This document shows positions 33,143 through 40,714 of a DNA stretch of 64,000 nt, piece after piece; position 1 is the stretch's first letter, and each line of letters starts with the position of its first letter. This DNA is from a virus. Under the pieces are notes generated by a model. It was not told the DNA's origin. It was given only the letters and a program-made list of their open reading frames with translations, and did not search any database. The position numbers and the translations under genes were made by a program. The stretch lies in IMG/VR virus record IMGVR_UViG_3300008267_000013, positions 23,793-87,792 of that record; one strand, 5' to 3'.

Positions 33143-33345
33143 CAAAGTATCAGATAGGCGATATCATCCGTGTTGAAGTTTCTCACAGAGAAGAACCACT
33201 CATCTTCTTGATTGAAGATATTATAAATGAAAATCGGCGCGATGCCGCCCTATATTGTGTTAGAGATTTAGAATCAAACGAGACAAAGAAAGTGTTTAGC
33301 AACACCCTAGATAAACGCGATCTAACCGTTTGGAAGGTGACCTAA
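33139..33345 (+). CDS. GDI-family member 23
   Basis: 68 aa. YQIGDIIRVEV, IFLIEDI, YCVRDLES, ending VWKVT. ATGA start, TAATG end. Confidence 0.65.
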   Translation: MTKYQIGDIIRVEVSHREEPLIFLIEDIINENRRDAALYCVRDLESNETKKVFSNTLDKRDLTVWKVT

Positions 33346-33539
33346 TGGAACCTCAAACTGGGGACATATGGGAATACAATTTCGACACACCAGATTATCA
33401 CTTAACATATAACCTGTTGGTGCTAGGGAGCGGCATCATGTTCAGCAATTATTATCTGTGTCTTATACTAGAAACAGGTAGCATACAAGAGGCAAGTTTC
33501 ATGCCAACACCCAAAGAAACATACGAGAAGGTTGCATGA
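33345..33539 (+). CDS. GDI-family member 24
   Basis: 64 aa. PQTGDIWEYNF, YNLLVLG, YLCLILETG, ending YEKVA. Last gene before the convergent non-coding region. Confidence 0.65.
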   Translation: MEPQTGDIWEYNFDTPDYHLTYNLLVLGSGIMFSNYYLCLILETGSIQEASFMPTPKETYEKVA

Positions 33540-34436
33540 TTTAAAAAACGAATAGGTAGAAGAAGTAGGAGGACGGGGGGGTCACAAAACCAAAGAAGGT
33601 ACTATTTATATATAGAAAACAAAGATAGGTTCCATGCTGAGAAGACGCACGGTGATCACCACAAAAGAAAAGGTGATCCACAGCCAAGCGGACGCATGGA
33701 CTGTGTCCATCTTCAAAGTGCAAACGAACCAGTTGATGGACGCCGGAAGCAGGATCTGAACCCTGAACCGGCTAAAAAGAGAATGAAAAACCCCACAGTC
33801 CACAGGGCGTGGAACCCCTGATAGTTTTCAAGAGGCGGCAATCACCAGGGACAAAAGATTGCTGACCACTTGGTTGGACAGATCAACTGGGGGTTTTGTT
33901 ATTAAACTAAAAGCTGGTTAGGCCCATGGTGCTGATGATGGAGCCGCAAACTAACAAACAAAAAAAGATCCAGCCACCAGTAGAGGTAGGAGGACCAGTC
34001 CCAGTCATAGAAGTAGAAGATCCTGGAGAGAGGTGAGGTATAGCACTACAAGTAGAGTAGGATAAGCACTAGTGCCAGTAGAGGTAGGAGTATACCAGGA
34101 GGGGAGGGAGTAGAGGGGAAACAAATAGATCCCATACCCACCCATCCATAAGGTAGAGGGAGTAGGGGGAGGGGTATGACTAGGTAAAGTTCTATAGCAA
34201 ACCCAGTATAATAAAAAGTGGACGAGATGGACCGGCGAAGCGGTCCTGCTCTCCCAGTTGAGGAAGAGGAAAGAATCAGATGCTAGTAAATAAGCATACT
34301 GCCCTTATACAATAGGTTGTGGTAATTGAAAAAAAGGTATACAATTGCTTATTATAAGTTATTATCTACTGGTTAAATGTGGCAATTGGTGTCAAAGCGG
34401 GGCAAGAAGTGGCATCGAGTGCCAACACAGCTTTAG

Positions 34437-34620
34437 CCCTTATTTTATAGGGTTTTCGAACAAGCCCATCCGGAAACCCCTTATTTTAAGCTAGATTGTG
34501 ATAAATTTTATTTTTATAACATGGATCCCCTATAGATTAAGACATAATAGAATAGCCCCTTCACCATTAAGCCTAAAATAAGGCAAAACGTGATTTCACA
34601 AAATGCCTTAAAATAAGGCA
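34437..34620. repeat. Four copies of CTTATTTTA in two orientations
   Basis: CCCTTATTTTA (34437), CCCTTATTTTAAG (34478), then CCTAAAATAAGG (34572) and CCTTAAAATAAGG (34606). The last two form small palindromes. Iteron-like, function unknown. Confidence 0.55.
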
Positions 34621-34814
34621 CTTCCGAATATTAGACGTATATGTTGAATATATGATAAATATATATTATATGCGGCACCCCTACTCTAATAAATTTAGTA
34701 TACCACCGATGTTGGCAGGTGTCCAGTAGCGTCTATTCAATAGATATGGAAAAAGGGTAAAGGGTGGGGGCTAGCCGGGTCAGTAGTCCTTTTTTTTGTT
34801 AGATAGGGCAGGAA

Positions 34815-34876
34815 GAAAAAAGGATATAGCAGGGGCCTAGCCCCCTCCGCTCCCCCCTTTATTAACAGGGGAGGGA
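34815..34876 (-). terminator. Double-hairpin cassette 1
   Basis: On the minus strand: CCCTCCCC...GGGGGGAG hairpin, then GGGGGCTAGGCCCC and a U run. Lies just after the stop of the AAA+ gene. A partial copy (GGGGGCTAGCC) lies at 34765. Confidence 0.7.
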
Positions 34877-34893
34877 AGGCTTGACTCGCGGTG

Positions 34894-35955
34894 CTACTCC
34901 TTCTTCTTGACACCCGCCAGCATGGAGGTGATGAACGGCTTGACACCCTCCTGCTTGTGGAACTTGAGAACAAACGGAAGCAGTCCCTTGCTGCTGTTCA
35001 TGTTGGTGTAGAACTTCATAGCTGCCTCAGAGGGCAGGGAGAGGAAGTACTTGCGGAGGTTTTCCATATGGTCAGCCTCCATACTGTCACCCAGCTTGCC
35101 GCTGTCGATGATCTTGTCAACCATCGCAACGTGATCGTTCAGCTTCCAGCCCTTCGTCTTTGCCTTGCCCTCCAGAATATCCTCAACCGTCACCTGAGAC
35201 TCATACTTATCGGCAAAGTCTCGGAAAGAAACAGCCGCCTCGAAACCAACGAAACCCGTGGAGATATTGAAAACAGTTGAAAGGTTACGCTTGAAATCAC
35301 CCTCCATCAGCTTGCCAGCCTCAATTGTGCGGCTCAATCGCTCCCAGCTACGACGGGAGGGATAAACCTTGCCCGGTTCAAACTCCTTTGTATGCTCAAG
35401 GTGCGCCTTATTGTGTCGGATAAAATCAACAAGGATGGGGTTGCAGCGATCCTTTGCATAATCAATCCAATCCTCAACAGACGGCTCAACATCAAAAACA
35501 GTCCAGCGGTCCAGTTCGGCAGGGTCCATATCGTTGACCTGATACTGAGCAGCGTGGATTCCACCGTTGACAGCAGCAAACAGCAGGGTATCGGGATGCA
35601 GCCTGTGACCATTAAGCTGTCGGCTGTCCGCAAGCTGGAAGAAGCCCTGCCGCACCTCAGTTGTCGCACGGTCAATCTCGTCCATGAACAGGACAACAGC
35701 CTCGCTGCACGCACGCTTGTACCAATCGGGGGGATTCCAAGCGGTCGAATCGCCGTCAATAACAGGCAAGCCAACAAGATCGCCCTCGCTCATCTGCGAG
35801 GCTCGACGTTCCACTACCGGCAAACCCTTCTTCTCGGCAAACTGGTACACCAGTTCACTCTTGCCGACACCGTGACGACCCCGGATCATAACAGGGTAAC
35901 GGCTATCAGCGATCATGTGGACAAAAGAATTAAACGTCTTGAAATCAACAGCCAT
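34894..35955 (-). CDS. MoxR-type AAA+ ATPase
   Basis: 353 aa. Walker A GRHGVGKSE (residues about 26-34), Walker B VVLFMDEID (about 87-95), sensor-like FAAVNGG and an Arg-rich segment after it (AELDRWTVFDVEP), as in MoxR/AAA_5 proteins. These ATPases usually act with VWA-domain partners to remodel protein complexes. The gene downstream of a VWA protein gene on the same strand (36175-37347) makes such a pair. Promoter TTGACA-17-TATTGT on the minus strand near 36090. Confidence 0.82.
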   Translation of the reverse strand: MAVDFKTFNSFVHMIADSRYPVMIRGRHGVGKSELVYQFAEKKGLPVVERRASQMSEGDLVGLPVIDGDSTAWNPPDWYKRACSEAVVLFMDEIDRATTEVRQGFFQLADSRQLNGHRLHPDTLLFAAVNGGIHAAQYQVNDMDPAELDRWTVFDVEPSVEDWIDYAKDRCNPILVDFIRHNKAHLEHTKEFEPGKVYPSRRSWERLSRTIEAGKLMEGDFKRNLSTVFNISTGFVGFEAAVSFRDFADKYESQVTVEDILEGKAKTKGWKLNDHVAMVDKIIDSGKLGDSMEADHMENLRKYFLSLPSEAAMKFYTNMNSSKGLLPFVLKFHKQEGVKPFITSMLAGVKKKE

Positions 35956-36105
35956 TGTCGGACCTCGTTGACGGCTCCATGCCGTCCATGTGGGAGAAGT
36001 TACAACGTGCAGATGGGGTTGTCAAGCAGTTGGTGGGTGGTGCATCAGCCGCGAACAGGTACACAATATTGCATGGGGGGGTTGGTGTCAAGTTGAGCGA
36101 TCATA

Positions 36106-36170
36106 TAAAAAGGGATGGGCTGCGGGGCTAGCCCCCCTTCAAGCACCTTTTATCGGTGCCATCGGGGGTA
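36106..36170 (-). terminator. Double-hairpin cassette 2
   Basis: Minus strand: GGCACCGATAAAAGGTGC hairpin, GGGGCTAGCCCC hairpin, then CCCTTTTTATA. Follows the stop of the VWA gene. Confidence 0.75.
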
Positions 36171-36174
36171 CACT

Positions 36175-37347
36175 TTAACCCTTCTTGCTATTCTTCACTT
36201 CAACAACAATCTCGTTTGTCTGGAAGTATGGACTCTCCTTACCGGCACGGTCAGTCATCCACATACGTCGGACACGGCAAGGAACAGGCGCAGGAGCCTG
36301 CATATCGGTTAAAACAATAAGCCCATCAATTTCGGGGTGCTTGTTGACCCACTTGGTTGGTGCATCGAAGTCGGTGCCGCCGCACATAACACGCTCAGTC
36401 CTGTGCTTCTGTCCTTTCTTCCATTCATACACCAGCTTATCGCCTACCTCAGTATCAAAAGGTACAACGGTGAAAGTTACCAGCTTCGACAGACCATTCA
36501 ATTCAGCAAAGAACATGGAAAGCATCTCGTCGCTAACAGAACCGCTCTGGTCAATAGCAATTGCAATATGTGCAGAATGGTTTGTCTTGCGACCGGGATG
36601 GATATATGGGAACCGCTTGTTGATACGCTTGATTGTGTTGGAACGATTCGCCCGCTGTGCGTTGCCAATAAAGTTGCGGAGGATTGCACGCCAATCAACC
36701 GATCCGTTGACGAATTGCAGGATCGCCCGCTTAACGTCCTCGTGCATATTGCCGAATCCACGGCTAGACTTGGAGGCTTCCTCGACGCCCTTCTTCATAG
36801 CCTCACGCAGACGCTCCCGTGCAATAGCCTTGCTGTCACCGTTCGCCTCGTTCTCTCCCCATCCATCGTGATCGTCAAAGGAATCCTGACCATCACCAAA
36901 GTTGGGATCATTCTCTGCCTTCTCCTCCAACAGCTTCATATATTGTTCAGCCGAGAGGTAATCATCGAAACCAAACTTGGACGGGAAAACACCAAACTCT
37001 GGAATCTCGTCCTTGATATGGCAGTTGATCGACATATCAGTTGCCATGTTCCACATACGGCTCACTTGCTTGCCATCAGGGTTGCGGCTCAATACGTGTT
37101 CAAAGATCAAGTGGTAGAACTCATGCTTGAGAACACCCGTTCGCTGCTTGTCGGGCAATCCATCAAAGAACGCTTGGTTGTATGCCATATCAAAGAAGCC
37201 GTCATCGGTGATACGAACACCAGCAGTAGGAATATTATTGTTAGGGTGCTTGTTGACAGACCGGCTCATAGCAGCAAAGAATGGCTCCTCACGCAGAAGC
37301 CGGAAAACATCATGCTCAAGGTTGTAGTCGCTCAAGGTTGTCTCCAT
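36175..37347 (-). CDS. VWA-like metallopeptidase-type protein (DUF2201-like)
   Basis: 390 aa. HEFYH at residues 75-79 is an HExxH zinc site; D266-Q-S-G-S270 is the MIDAS motif of a von Willebrand A domain (AIDQSGSVS). This order fits the DUF2201 family, usually encoded beside MoxR ATPases. The pair probably forms a remodelling chaperone; its target is unknown. Codon use is richer in GC than in the plus-strand genes. Confidence 0.8.
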   Translation of the reverse strand: METTLSDYNLEHDVFRLLREEPFFAAMSRSVNKHPNNNIPTAGVRITDDGFFDMAYNQAFFDGLPDKQRTGVLKHEFYHLIFEHVLSRNPDGKQVSRMWNMATDMSINCHIKDEIPEFGVFPSKFGFDDYLSAEQYMKLLEEKAENDPNFGDGQDSFDDHDGWGENEANGDSKAIARERLREAMKKGVEEASKSSRGFGNMHEDVKRAILQFVNGSVDWRAILRNFIGNAQRANRSNTIKRINKRFPYIHPGRKTNHSAHIAIAIDQSGSVSDEMLSMFFAELNGLSKLVTFTVVPFDTEVGDKLVYEWKKGQKHRTERVMCGGTDFDAPTKWVNKHPEIDGLIVLTDMQAPAPVPCRVRRMWMTDRAGKESPYFQTNEIVVEVKNSKKG

Positions 37348-37411
37348 GCCGCTCTGTGCGGCGTCCAGTCAATCTATGGCAAGCATCGGCACTTGTCAAG
37401 CTGGGCTGGTG

Positions 37412-37475
37412 GAAAAAAGATGGGTCAGAGGGGGCTGGTCCCCCTTCACCACCGTTTATTGGTGGCTCGGGGCGG
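37412..37475 (-). terminator. Double-hairpin cassette 3
   Basis: Minus strand: CCACCAATAAACGGTGG hairpin, GGGGGACCAGCCCCC hairpin, then TTTTTT. After the stop of the gene at 37479. Confidence 0.8.
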
Positions 37476-37478
37476 CAG

Positions 37479-38108
37479 CTAGGCGATGGGCTTCCAACCG
37501 TAGACCTTTTTGTCGAGCCGATCATGGCCTTGGAAGTCTCGGAGAACTCTACCCATATCGGGCTGTCCATCGTTTGAGGGTGATAACAGCTTTGGGGGGT
37601 GGTCCCAACTATAGAGCGGACGGCTGTAGTCCTTTAGAGTGGGATGGAGCAGGCTGCGATCAAGGGTTGTGATGCAGATTGGTGCGGTGATGTTACGGCT
37701 CATATCATGGAGCGGCATAACGTTGATGTTGATATGAGCAACGTGTTGGTAGCGGATCAAATCATCACAACCATTGGGAGTTTCGGGATAGTACCCACTA
37801 GCAGACTTTAAGATGGTACGAACAGTTTTCTTGTACTTTACATTACGGTACTCAAGGTAGTTACCAAAATAGCCGTGTACGCACTCATTGGGATCAGAGA
37901 TGATGCAGTTAACATAATCGCCAGCATGATAATCATATGCTTCAATGATGGCACCTGATCCATATCCGCTGGCAATCAGGAGCTGCACTTGACGCAACCG
38001 CTCGCCTCCAACATGACGCCTAACAGCTTCAATCTGTGACAGGCGAACTCGGCAGACAGACTGGTTGTGATTGTACTCGCGGCAGTATCCACATTGACGA
38101 TCACCCAT
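37479..38108 (-). CDS. CCHC zinc-knuckle protein
   Basis: 209 aa. CGYCREYNHNQSVC at residues 7-20 is an exact C-x2-C-x4-H-x4-C knuckle, a nucleic-acid-binding motif. The remainder is unrecognised. GGAGG precedes the ATG. Last gene of a five-gene minus-strand operon that starts at 39015. Confidence 0.65.
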   Translation of the reverse strand: MGDRQCGYCREYNHNQSVCRVRLSQIEAVRRHVGGERLRQVQLLIASGYGSGAIIEAYDYHAGDYVNCIISDPNECVHGYFGNYLEYRNVKYKKTVRTILKSASGYYPETPNGCDDLIRYQHVAHININVMPLHDMSRNITAPICITTLDRSLLHPTLKDYSRPLYSWDHPPKLLSPSNDGQPDMGRVLRDFQGHDRLDKKVYGWKPIA

Positions 38109-38118
38109 GATTGGCCTC

Positions 38119-38310
38119 CTAAGCAGCTATATAGAACGGATTGTCGGGTAGGTCAAGTCCAAAAGGGCTTGTGTAGGTTGAATACGTCCCATCGTTCAAT
38201 ACATAGATATGTAGCTGGTGGACATCGTTTGGATATACCTTATCCTCATAGATTAACCAGTATGTCCCATCATGCTTTCTACATAGGATATCACCAACTT
38301 GGACCATCAT
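38119..38310 (-). CDS. GDI-family protein (minus-strand cluster)
   Basis: 63 aa. VQVGDILCRKH, YWLIYED, IYVLNDG, ending FYIAA. Shares the core of the tandem array but lies 5 kb away on the other strand. Confidence 0.6.
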   Translation of the reverse strand: MMVQVGDILCRKHDGTYWLIYEDKVYPNDVHQLHIYVLNDGTYSTYTSPFGLDLPDNPFYIAA

Positions 38311-38642
38311 GCCTTGCCCTTGTGGTTAGCTACACCAGAAAAGGTTGCCACAGTTTCGAACTTGATACCAGTTTCCTTGGCACGATATGCCAATTGACAG
38401 TTCTTACCTGTATTCAGGCCGCTATTAGCCGCCCAATAACGGAGGTAGTCTTTTCTATCATCCTGTGATTGGAACCGCAAGATCTGGACTTGGGCCTGCT
38501 TACCCTCTCCAGAAGAGATACCAGCATAACGAACAGTAGACTCCTCAGAACAAATTTCACAATGGGTGGAGAGGCCACCAGCACGACGCTTGGCAGGCGA
38601 ACGATGATCAAACTGTTCGCCGCACACTTGACAGGTTCTCAT
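38307..38642 (-). CDS. Zinc-finger protein
   Basis: 111 aa. CQVCGEQFDHRSPAKRR and HCEICSEE give a probable C-x2-C...C-x2-C site; basic residues around it suggest nucleic-acid binding. The ATG at 38642 overlaps the previous stop (ATGA). Confidence 0.55.
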   Translation of the reverse strand: MRTCQVCGEQFDHRSPAKRRAGGLSTHCEICSEESTVRYAGISSGEGKQAQVQILRFQSQDDRKDYLRYWAANSGLNTGKNCQLAYRAKETGIKFETVATFSGVANHKGKA

Positions 38643-38830
38643 GCTAACTTCCTCCACTTAATTCTTTCAAACTGATTATCCAAGTCCATGAACCAATCCC
38701 CAACCTCACCATCTTCAAGTTTCAAGCACAGATGGTAATCGAGATCATCGATATAGTCAAGCACAAGCAGGGTGGCAGTTCCATACTGGGGATAACTATA
38801 TTCCCAGATGTCACCAATGTTGACAGTCAT
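38639..38830 (-). CDS. GDI-family protein (minus-strand cluster)
   Basis: 63 aa. VNIGDIWEYSY, TLLVLDY, YHLCLKLEDGE, ending WRKLA. Very like array member 24 in the first strand (TGDIWEYNF). Confidence 0.65.
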   Translation of the reverse strand: MTVNIGDIWEYSYPQYGTATLLVLDYIDDLDYHLCLKLEDGEVGDWFMDLDNQFERIKWRKLA

Positions 38831-39015
38831 GCCAGCACCTTAAACTCTGCCATGCCAAACTGGTATCTAACGTTTCTACCATTAGTCAGCGAGATAGTAT
38901 CGTAAATATATCCATCTACATCCTTATCAAGCCTGACAATAAGAAAAATATTATCGTCTCTATCCCAATCGTACTGGACAATATCCCCGACATGGCACAG
39001 CGGTTCGTTGCTCAT
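38827..39015 (-). CDS. GDI-family protein (minus-strand cluster)
   Basis: 62 aa. CHVGDIVQYDW, IFLIVRL, YDTISLTNG, ending FKVLA. First gene of the operon; promoter at 39022-39050. Confidence 0.65.
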   Translation of the reverse strand: MSNEPLCHVGDIVQYDWDRDDNIFLIVRLDKDVDGYIYDTISLTNGRNVRYQFGMAEFKVLA

Positions 39016-39021
39016 GAGAGA

Positions 39022-39050
39022 AACCTACAGCGGGGCAGTTGGGTTGTCAA
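39022..39050 (-). promoter_or_regulatory. Promoter of the 39015-37479 operon
   Basis: Minus strand TTGACA (39050-39045), 17-bp spacer, TAGGTT (39027-39022). The ATG is 6 bases further, so transcripts would be nearly leaderless. Confidence 0.7.
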
Positions 39051-39063
39051 GCGGCAGAAAACG

Positions 39064-39112
39064 ATAAAAGGGTAGGAGAGGGGGACTAGCCCCTCTCGTA
39101 GCGGGTATTTCT
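39064..39112 (-). terminator. Double-hairpin cassette 4
   Basis: Minus strand: ACCCGCTACGAGAGGGGCTAGTCCCCCTCTC then CCTTTTAT. Ends the tRNA operon just after tRNA-Thr. Confidence 0.7.
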
Positions 39113-39115
39113 AGA

Positions 39116-39190
39116 TGGTGCTTTCGGGAAGAGTTGCACTTCCATCACGAACTTTACAAGAGTTGTATTTTGCTATTAAACTACGAAAGC
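39116..39190 (-). tRNA. tRNA-Thr (anticodon TGT)
   Basis: 75 nt on the minus strand with encoded CCA. Acceptor GCTTTCG/CGAAAGC, anticodon loop CTTGTAA, T-stem GGAAG/CTTCC. The T-loop TGCAACT lacks the usual T at position 55, and the anticodon stem has one mismatch. Confidence 0.8.
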
Positions 39191-39262
39191 TAGGAGTAAT
39201 AAGCACTAATTACATTATATAGTATACCACAAATAGAATAGTATTTAAATGTTTTTTGTTGT

Positions 39263-39334
39263 TGGAGGCCCGTGAGCGAGTTGAACGCTCTTAGCAGATT
39301 TAGAAGATCCGCCGCTGAATCCGTCAGACGGGCC
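39263..39334 (-). tRNA. tRNA-Arg (anticodon TCT)
   Basis: 72 nt on the minus strand with CCA. Acceptor GGCCCGT/ACGGGCC, anticodon arm CGGAT-CTTCTAA-ATCTG, T-arm GAGCG-TTCAACT-CGCTC. The D-arm is short and irregular. It lies 5 bp from the stop of the HNH gene. Confidence 0.75.
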
Positions 39335-39339
39335 ATAAA

Positions 39340-39855
39340 CTATCTTTTCTTGCTCAGACGTTCTTTTTTCTTTTTTTCATTATTGGCAGATTTGCATAAT
39401 TCACACCTACATTTTCTATATTGATAGGTATTAGGTGTTCCGTGAACCCAAGTAGAGGGATCACTTGTTGTACCACCTCTGGTGGTTACTTGTTTTGTCT
39501 GTCCGTATTTTCCGGCACACTCTCTAGAACAGAATGGACCAGCTTTGCCCTTCTTAATGTTTCCTCTTACATCACGCGCTTCTCTTATAAATTCTTTTTC
39601 ACAAAGTGGACAAATATGTTTACTAAGTTCAGCAATAGGAGCGTGCATCCTACTATGTTCTTCTCTTGATAGTATCTCTAGGTTCTCTATCCTATTATCT
39701 AGTTTGTTTTCATTTAGATGATGCACAACTTCATCAGTAGTCAGTCTCCTACCAATATGTTGTTCCATAATCCAACGATGTTCTAGATAATATCTAGATT
39801 TACCATCTATCTTAACGCAAATATACTTGTAACCTTCTTTAGAAACGTGTGGCAT
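39340..39855 (-). CDS. HNH homing-type endonuclease
   Basis: 171 aa. LEHRWIMEQHIGRRL, DEVVHHLNENKLDNRIENL and EEHSRMH form an HNH domain like those of free-standing phage homing endonucleases; Cys pairs follow (CPLCEK, CSREC, CRCELC). It sits between tRNA-Leu and tRNA-Arg in the same operon and is less GC-rich than its surroundings. Confidence 0.82.
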   Translation of the reverse strand: MPHVSKEGYKYICVKIDGKSRYYLEHRWIMEQHIGRRLTTDEVVHHLNENKLDNRIENLEILSREEHSRMHAPIAELSKHICPLCEKEFIREARDVRGNIKKGKAGPFCSRECAGKYGQTKQVTTRGGTTSDPSTWVHGTPNTYQYRKCRCELCKSANNEKKKKERLSKKR

Positions 39856-39924
39856 AATTACCTCCTATTAGCCCCTCTACCATAATTAGTTAGTTGTGGC
39901 GGAAAAGGCTAACAGGAGGTGTCA

Positions 39925-40221
39925 TGGTCCCAGCTGAGCGAGTCGAACGCTCAATCCCGTAAGGGCGGTTGATTTTCTTACCACTTCAGCTTTCGCTGCC
40001 ATCTTTCGATGTTTGTGGTCTGGACTATGCCTTCACCTTTTAATCTTTCGATCAGTCAGGTGGGTGCCGTCTAGTCTCTACACGTTCTAGATATTTCTAT
40101 CTAGCTTCGCTCGGCGTTGCCAGTTAAGGGTTCACCGAATTTGACACCATTCAGATAGAGGATTTCGCCTCTACTGCTCAATTAAATAAGTCAACTGTGT
40201 ATGCCATTCCACCAAGCTGGG
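39925..40221 (-). tRNA. tRNA-Leu (anticodon TAA) with group I intron
   Basis: Exons 40221-40188 and 39976-39925 (34 + 52 nt), intron 40187-39977 (211 nt). Joined exons give acceptor CCCAGCT/AGCTGGG, anticodon arm GTTGA-CTTAAAA-TCAAC, a long variable arm and T-arm GAGCG-TTCGACT-CGCTC, then ACCA. The intron has the paired GACTA...TAGTC (P7) and ends GTGGTAAG. The insertion site, between anticodon bases 34 and 35, is that of the well-known cyanobacterial and plastid tRNA-Leu intron. Confidence 0.85.
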
Positions 40222-40257
40222 TTAATCTTAGTTACTAATTTTCAAAGAAGTACTCAG

Positions 40258-40549
40258 TACGACCCCTGGGAATTGAACCCAGACTCTCTCGATTATCCTG
40301 CCACTATGGCTTTCGCCACCCTTTCGGTTTGTGGTCTGGACTATGCCTTCATCTTCGCCATTACGCGGTCAGACGGGTGATTATAGTCTCTGCACGTCCT
40401 GCTTTCGCAGTTTCGCTCAATGTTGGGACGGATAACTAATTGCAAGTATATCCAGACCGTTCGTTGAATTTACACCATTCAGTATAATATTTCTACTATA
40501 CTGCTCATATTTCTAAGTCGAGTGCTTTCACCAATTAAGCTAGGGTCGT
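40258..40549 (-). tRNA. tRNA-Ile (anticodon TAT) with group I intron
   Basis: Exons 40549-40515 and 40296-40258, intron 40514-40297 (218 nt). Joined: acceptor ACGACCC/GGGTCGT, anticodon arm CTCGA-CTTATAA-TCGAG, T-arm CTGGG-TTCAATT-CCCAG. The intron has GAGACTATA...ATAGTCC (P7) and ends GTGGCAGG. CCA is not encoded. Placing the splice one base earlier would give GAT, but alignment of the intron ends with the Leu and Asn introns supports TAT. The flanks add a near-perfect 14-bp extension to the acceptor stem. Confidence 0.8.
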
Positions 40550-40582
40550 ACTCAGTACTTCTCTTTCAACCTTACAAGAGGC

Positions 40583-40611
40583 AGTCTATCACACCTCCGT
40601 CACACTTTCAA
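40583..40611 (-). promoter_or_regulatory. Promoter of the tRNA operon
   Basis: Minus strand TTGAAA (40611-40606), 17-bp spacer, TAGACT (40588-40583), 34 bp before tRNA-Ile. Confidence 0.6.
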
Positions 40612-40685
40612 GTTCTTTCTCAAACTTTCTTTTGATTCCCTGCCGGGGCAGAACTTCAACCACCAGCAGGGATCAACTTCAACCT

Positions 40686-40714
40686 ATCTTAGTGGCTATC
40701 GGGCGGGTTGTCAA
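40686..40714 (-). promoter_or_regulatory. Promoter embedded in the end of gene 40689
   Basis: Minus strand TTGACA (40714-40709), 17-bp spacer, TAAGAT (40691-40686). The -35 is read as the Leu-Asp-Asn codons at the end of the DUF1566-fragment gene. Confidence 0.75.

Larger units (their letters stand above)
27788..33539 (+). repeat. Tandem array of about 23 GDI-family small genes
   Basis: Head-to-tail genes of 50-80 codons, each beginning within 5-20 residues with [VIP]GD[IVLW], then a hydrophobic YxLI/FLI strand, an aromatic strand (YxxCL/YxLRxLE) and, in most, the ending KVA. Junctions are mostly ATGA, TAATG or TTGA overlaps. Two membrane-protein genes are interspersed. Members differ strongly except for recent block duplicates near 32.4-33.3 kb. 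Confidence 0.85.
33540..34893. other. Long non-coding convergent region
   Basis: No convincing gene on either strand; plus-strand genes end on the left and minus-strand genes on the right. It holds a long inverted pair AAAACCCC...GGGGGTTTT (about 33786-33898), a purine-biased stretch with a 16-bp direct repeat CCAGTAGAGGTAGGAG (33977 and 34075), four CTTATTTTA/TAAAATAAG motifs (34437-34620) and AT-rich tracts. It could be a replication or termination region or encode RNAs; nothing decides. Confidence 0.6.

Noticed and set aside
27788-33539. CRISPR or satellite array
   Set aside because: The periodicity is of protein genes of unequal length; there are no conserved DNA repeats with unique spacers.
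33720-33780. T-arm-like sequence suggesting a tRNA on the minus strand
   Set aside because: GGTTCAGATCC-type loop and a TCCA end are present, but no matching acceptor, D-arm or anticodon arm could be placed.
33541-33803. Two short minus-strand frames in the convergent gap
   Set aside because: No ribosome sites, no motifs; region looks structured and non-coding.
36337-37482. Long open frame (381 codons) on the plus strand opposite the VWA gene
   Set aside because: It mirrors the real minus-strand gene, has no family motif and no ribosome site; GC-rich codons in the true gene keep the opposite frame open.
40258-40549. tRNA-Ile with anticodon GAT
   Set aside because: Possible if splicing occurs one base earlier, but the intron ends of all three introns align (GTGGNANG) only with TAT.
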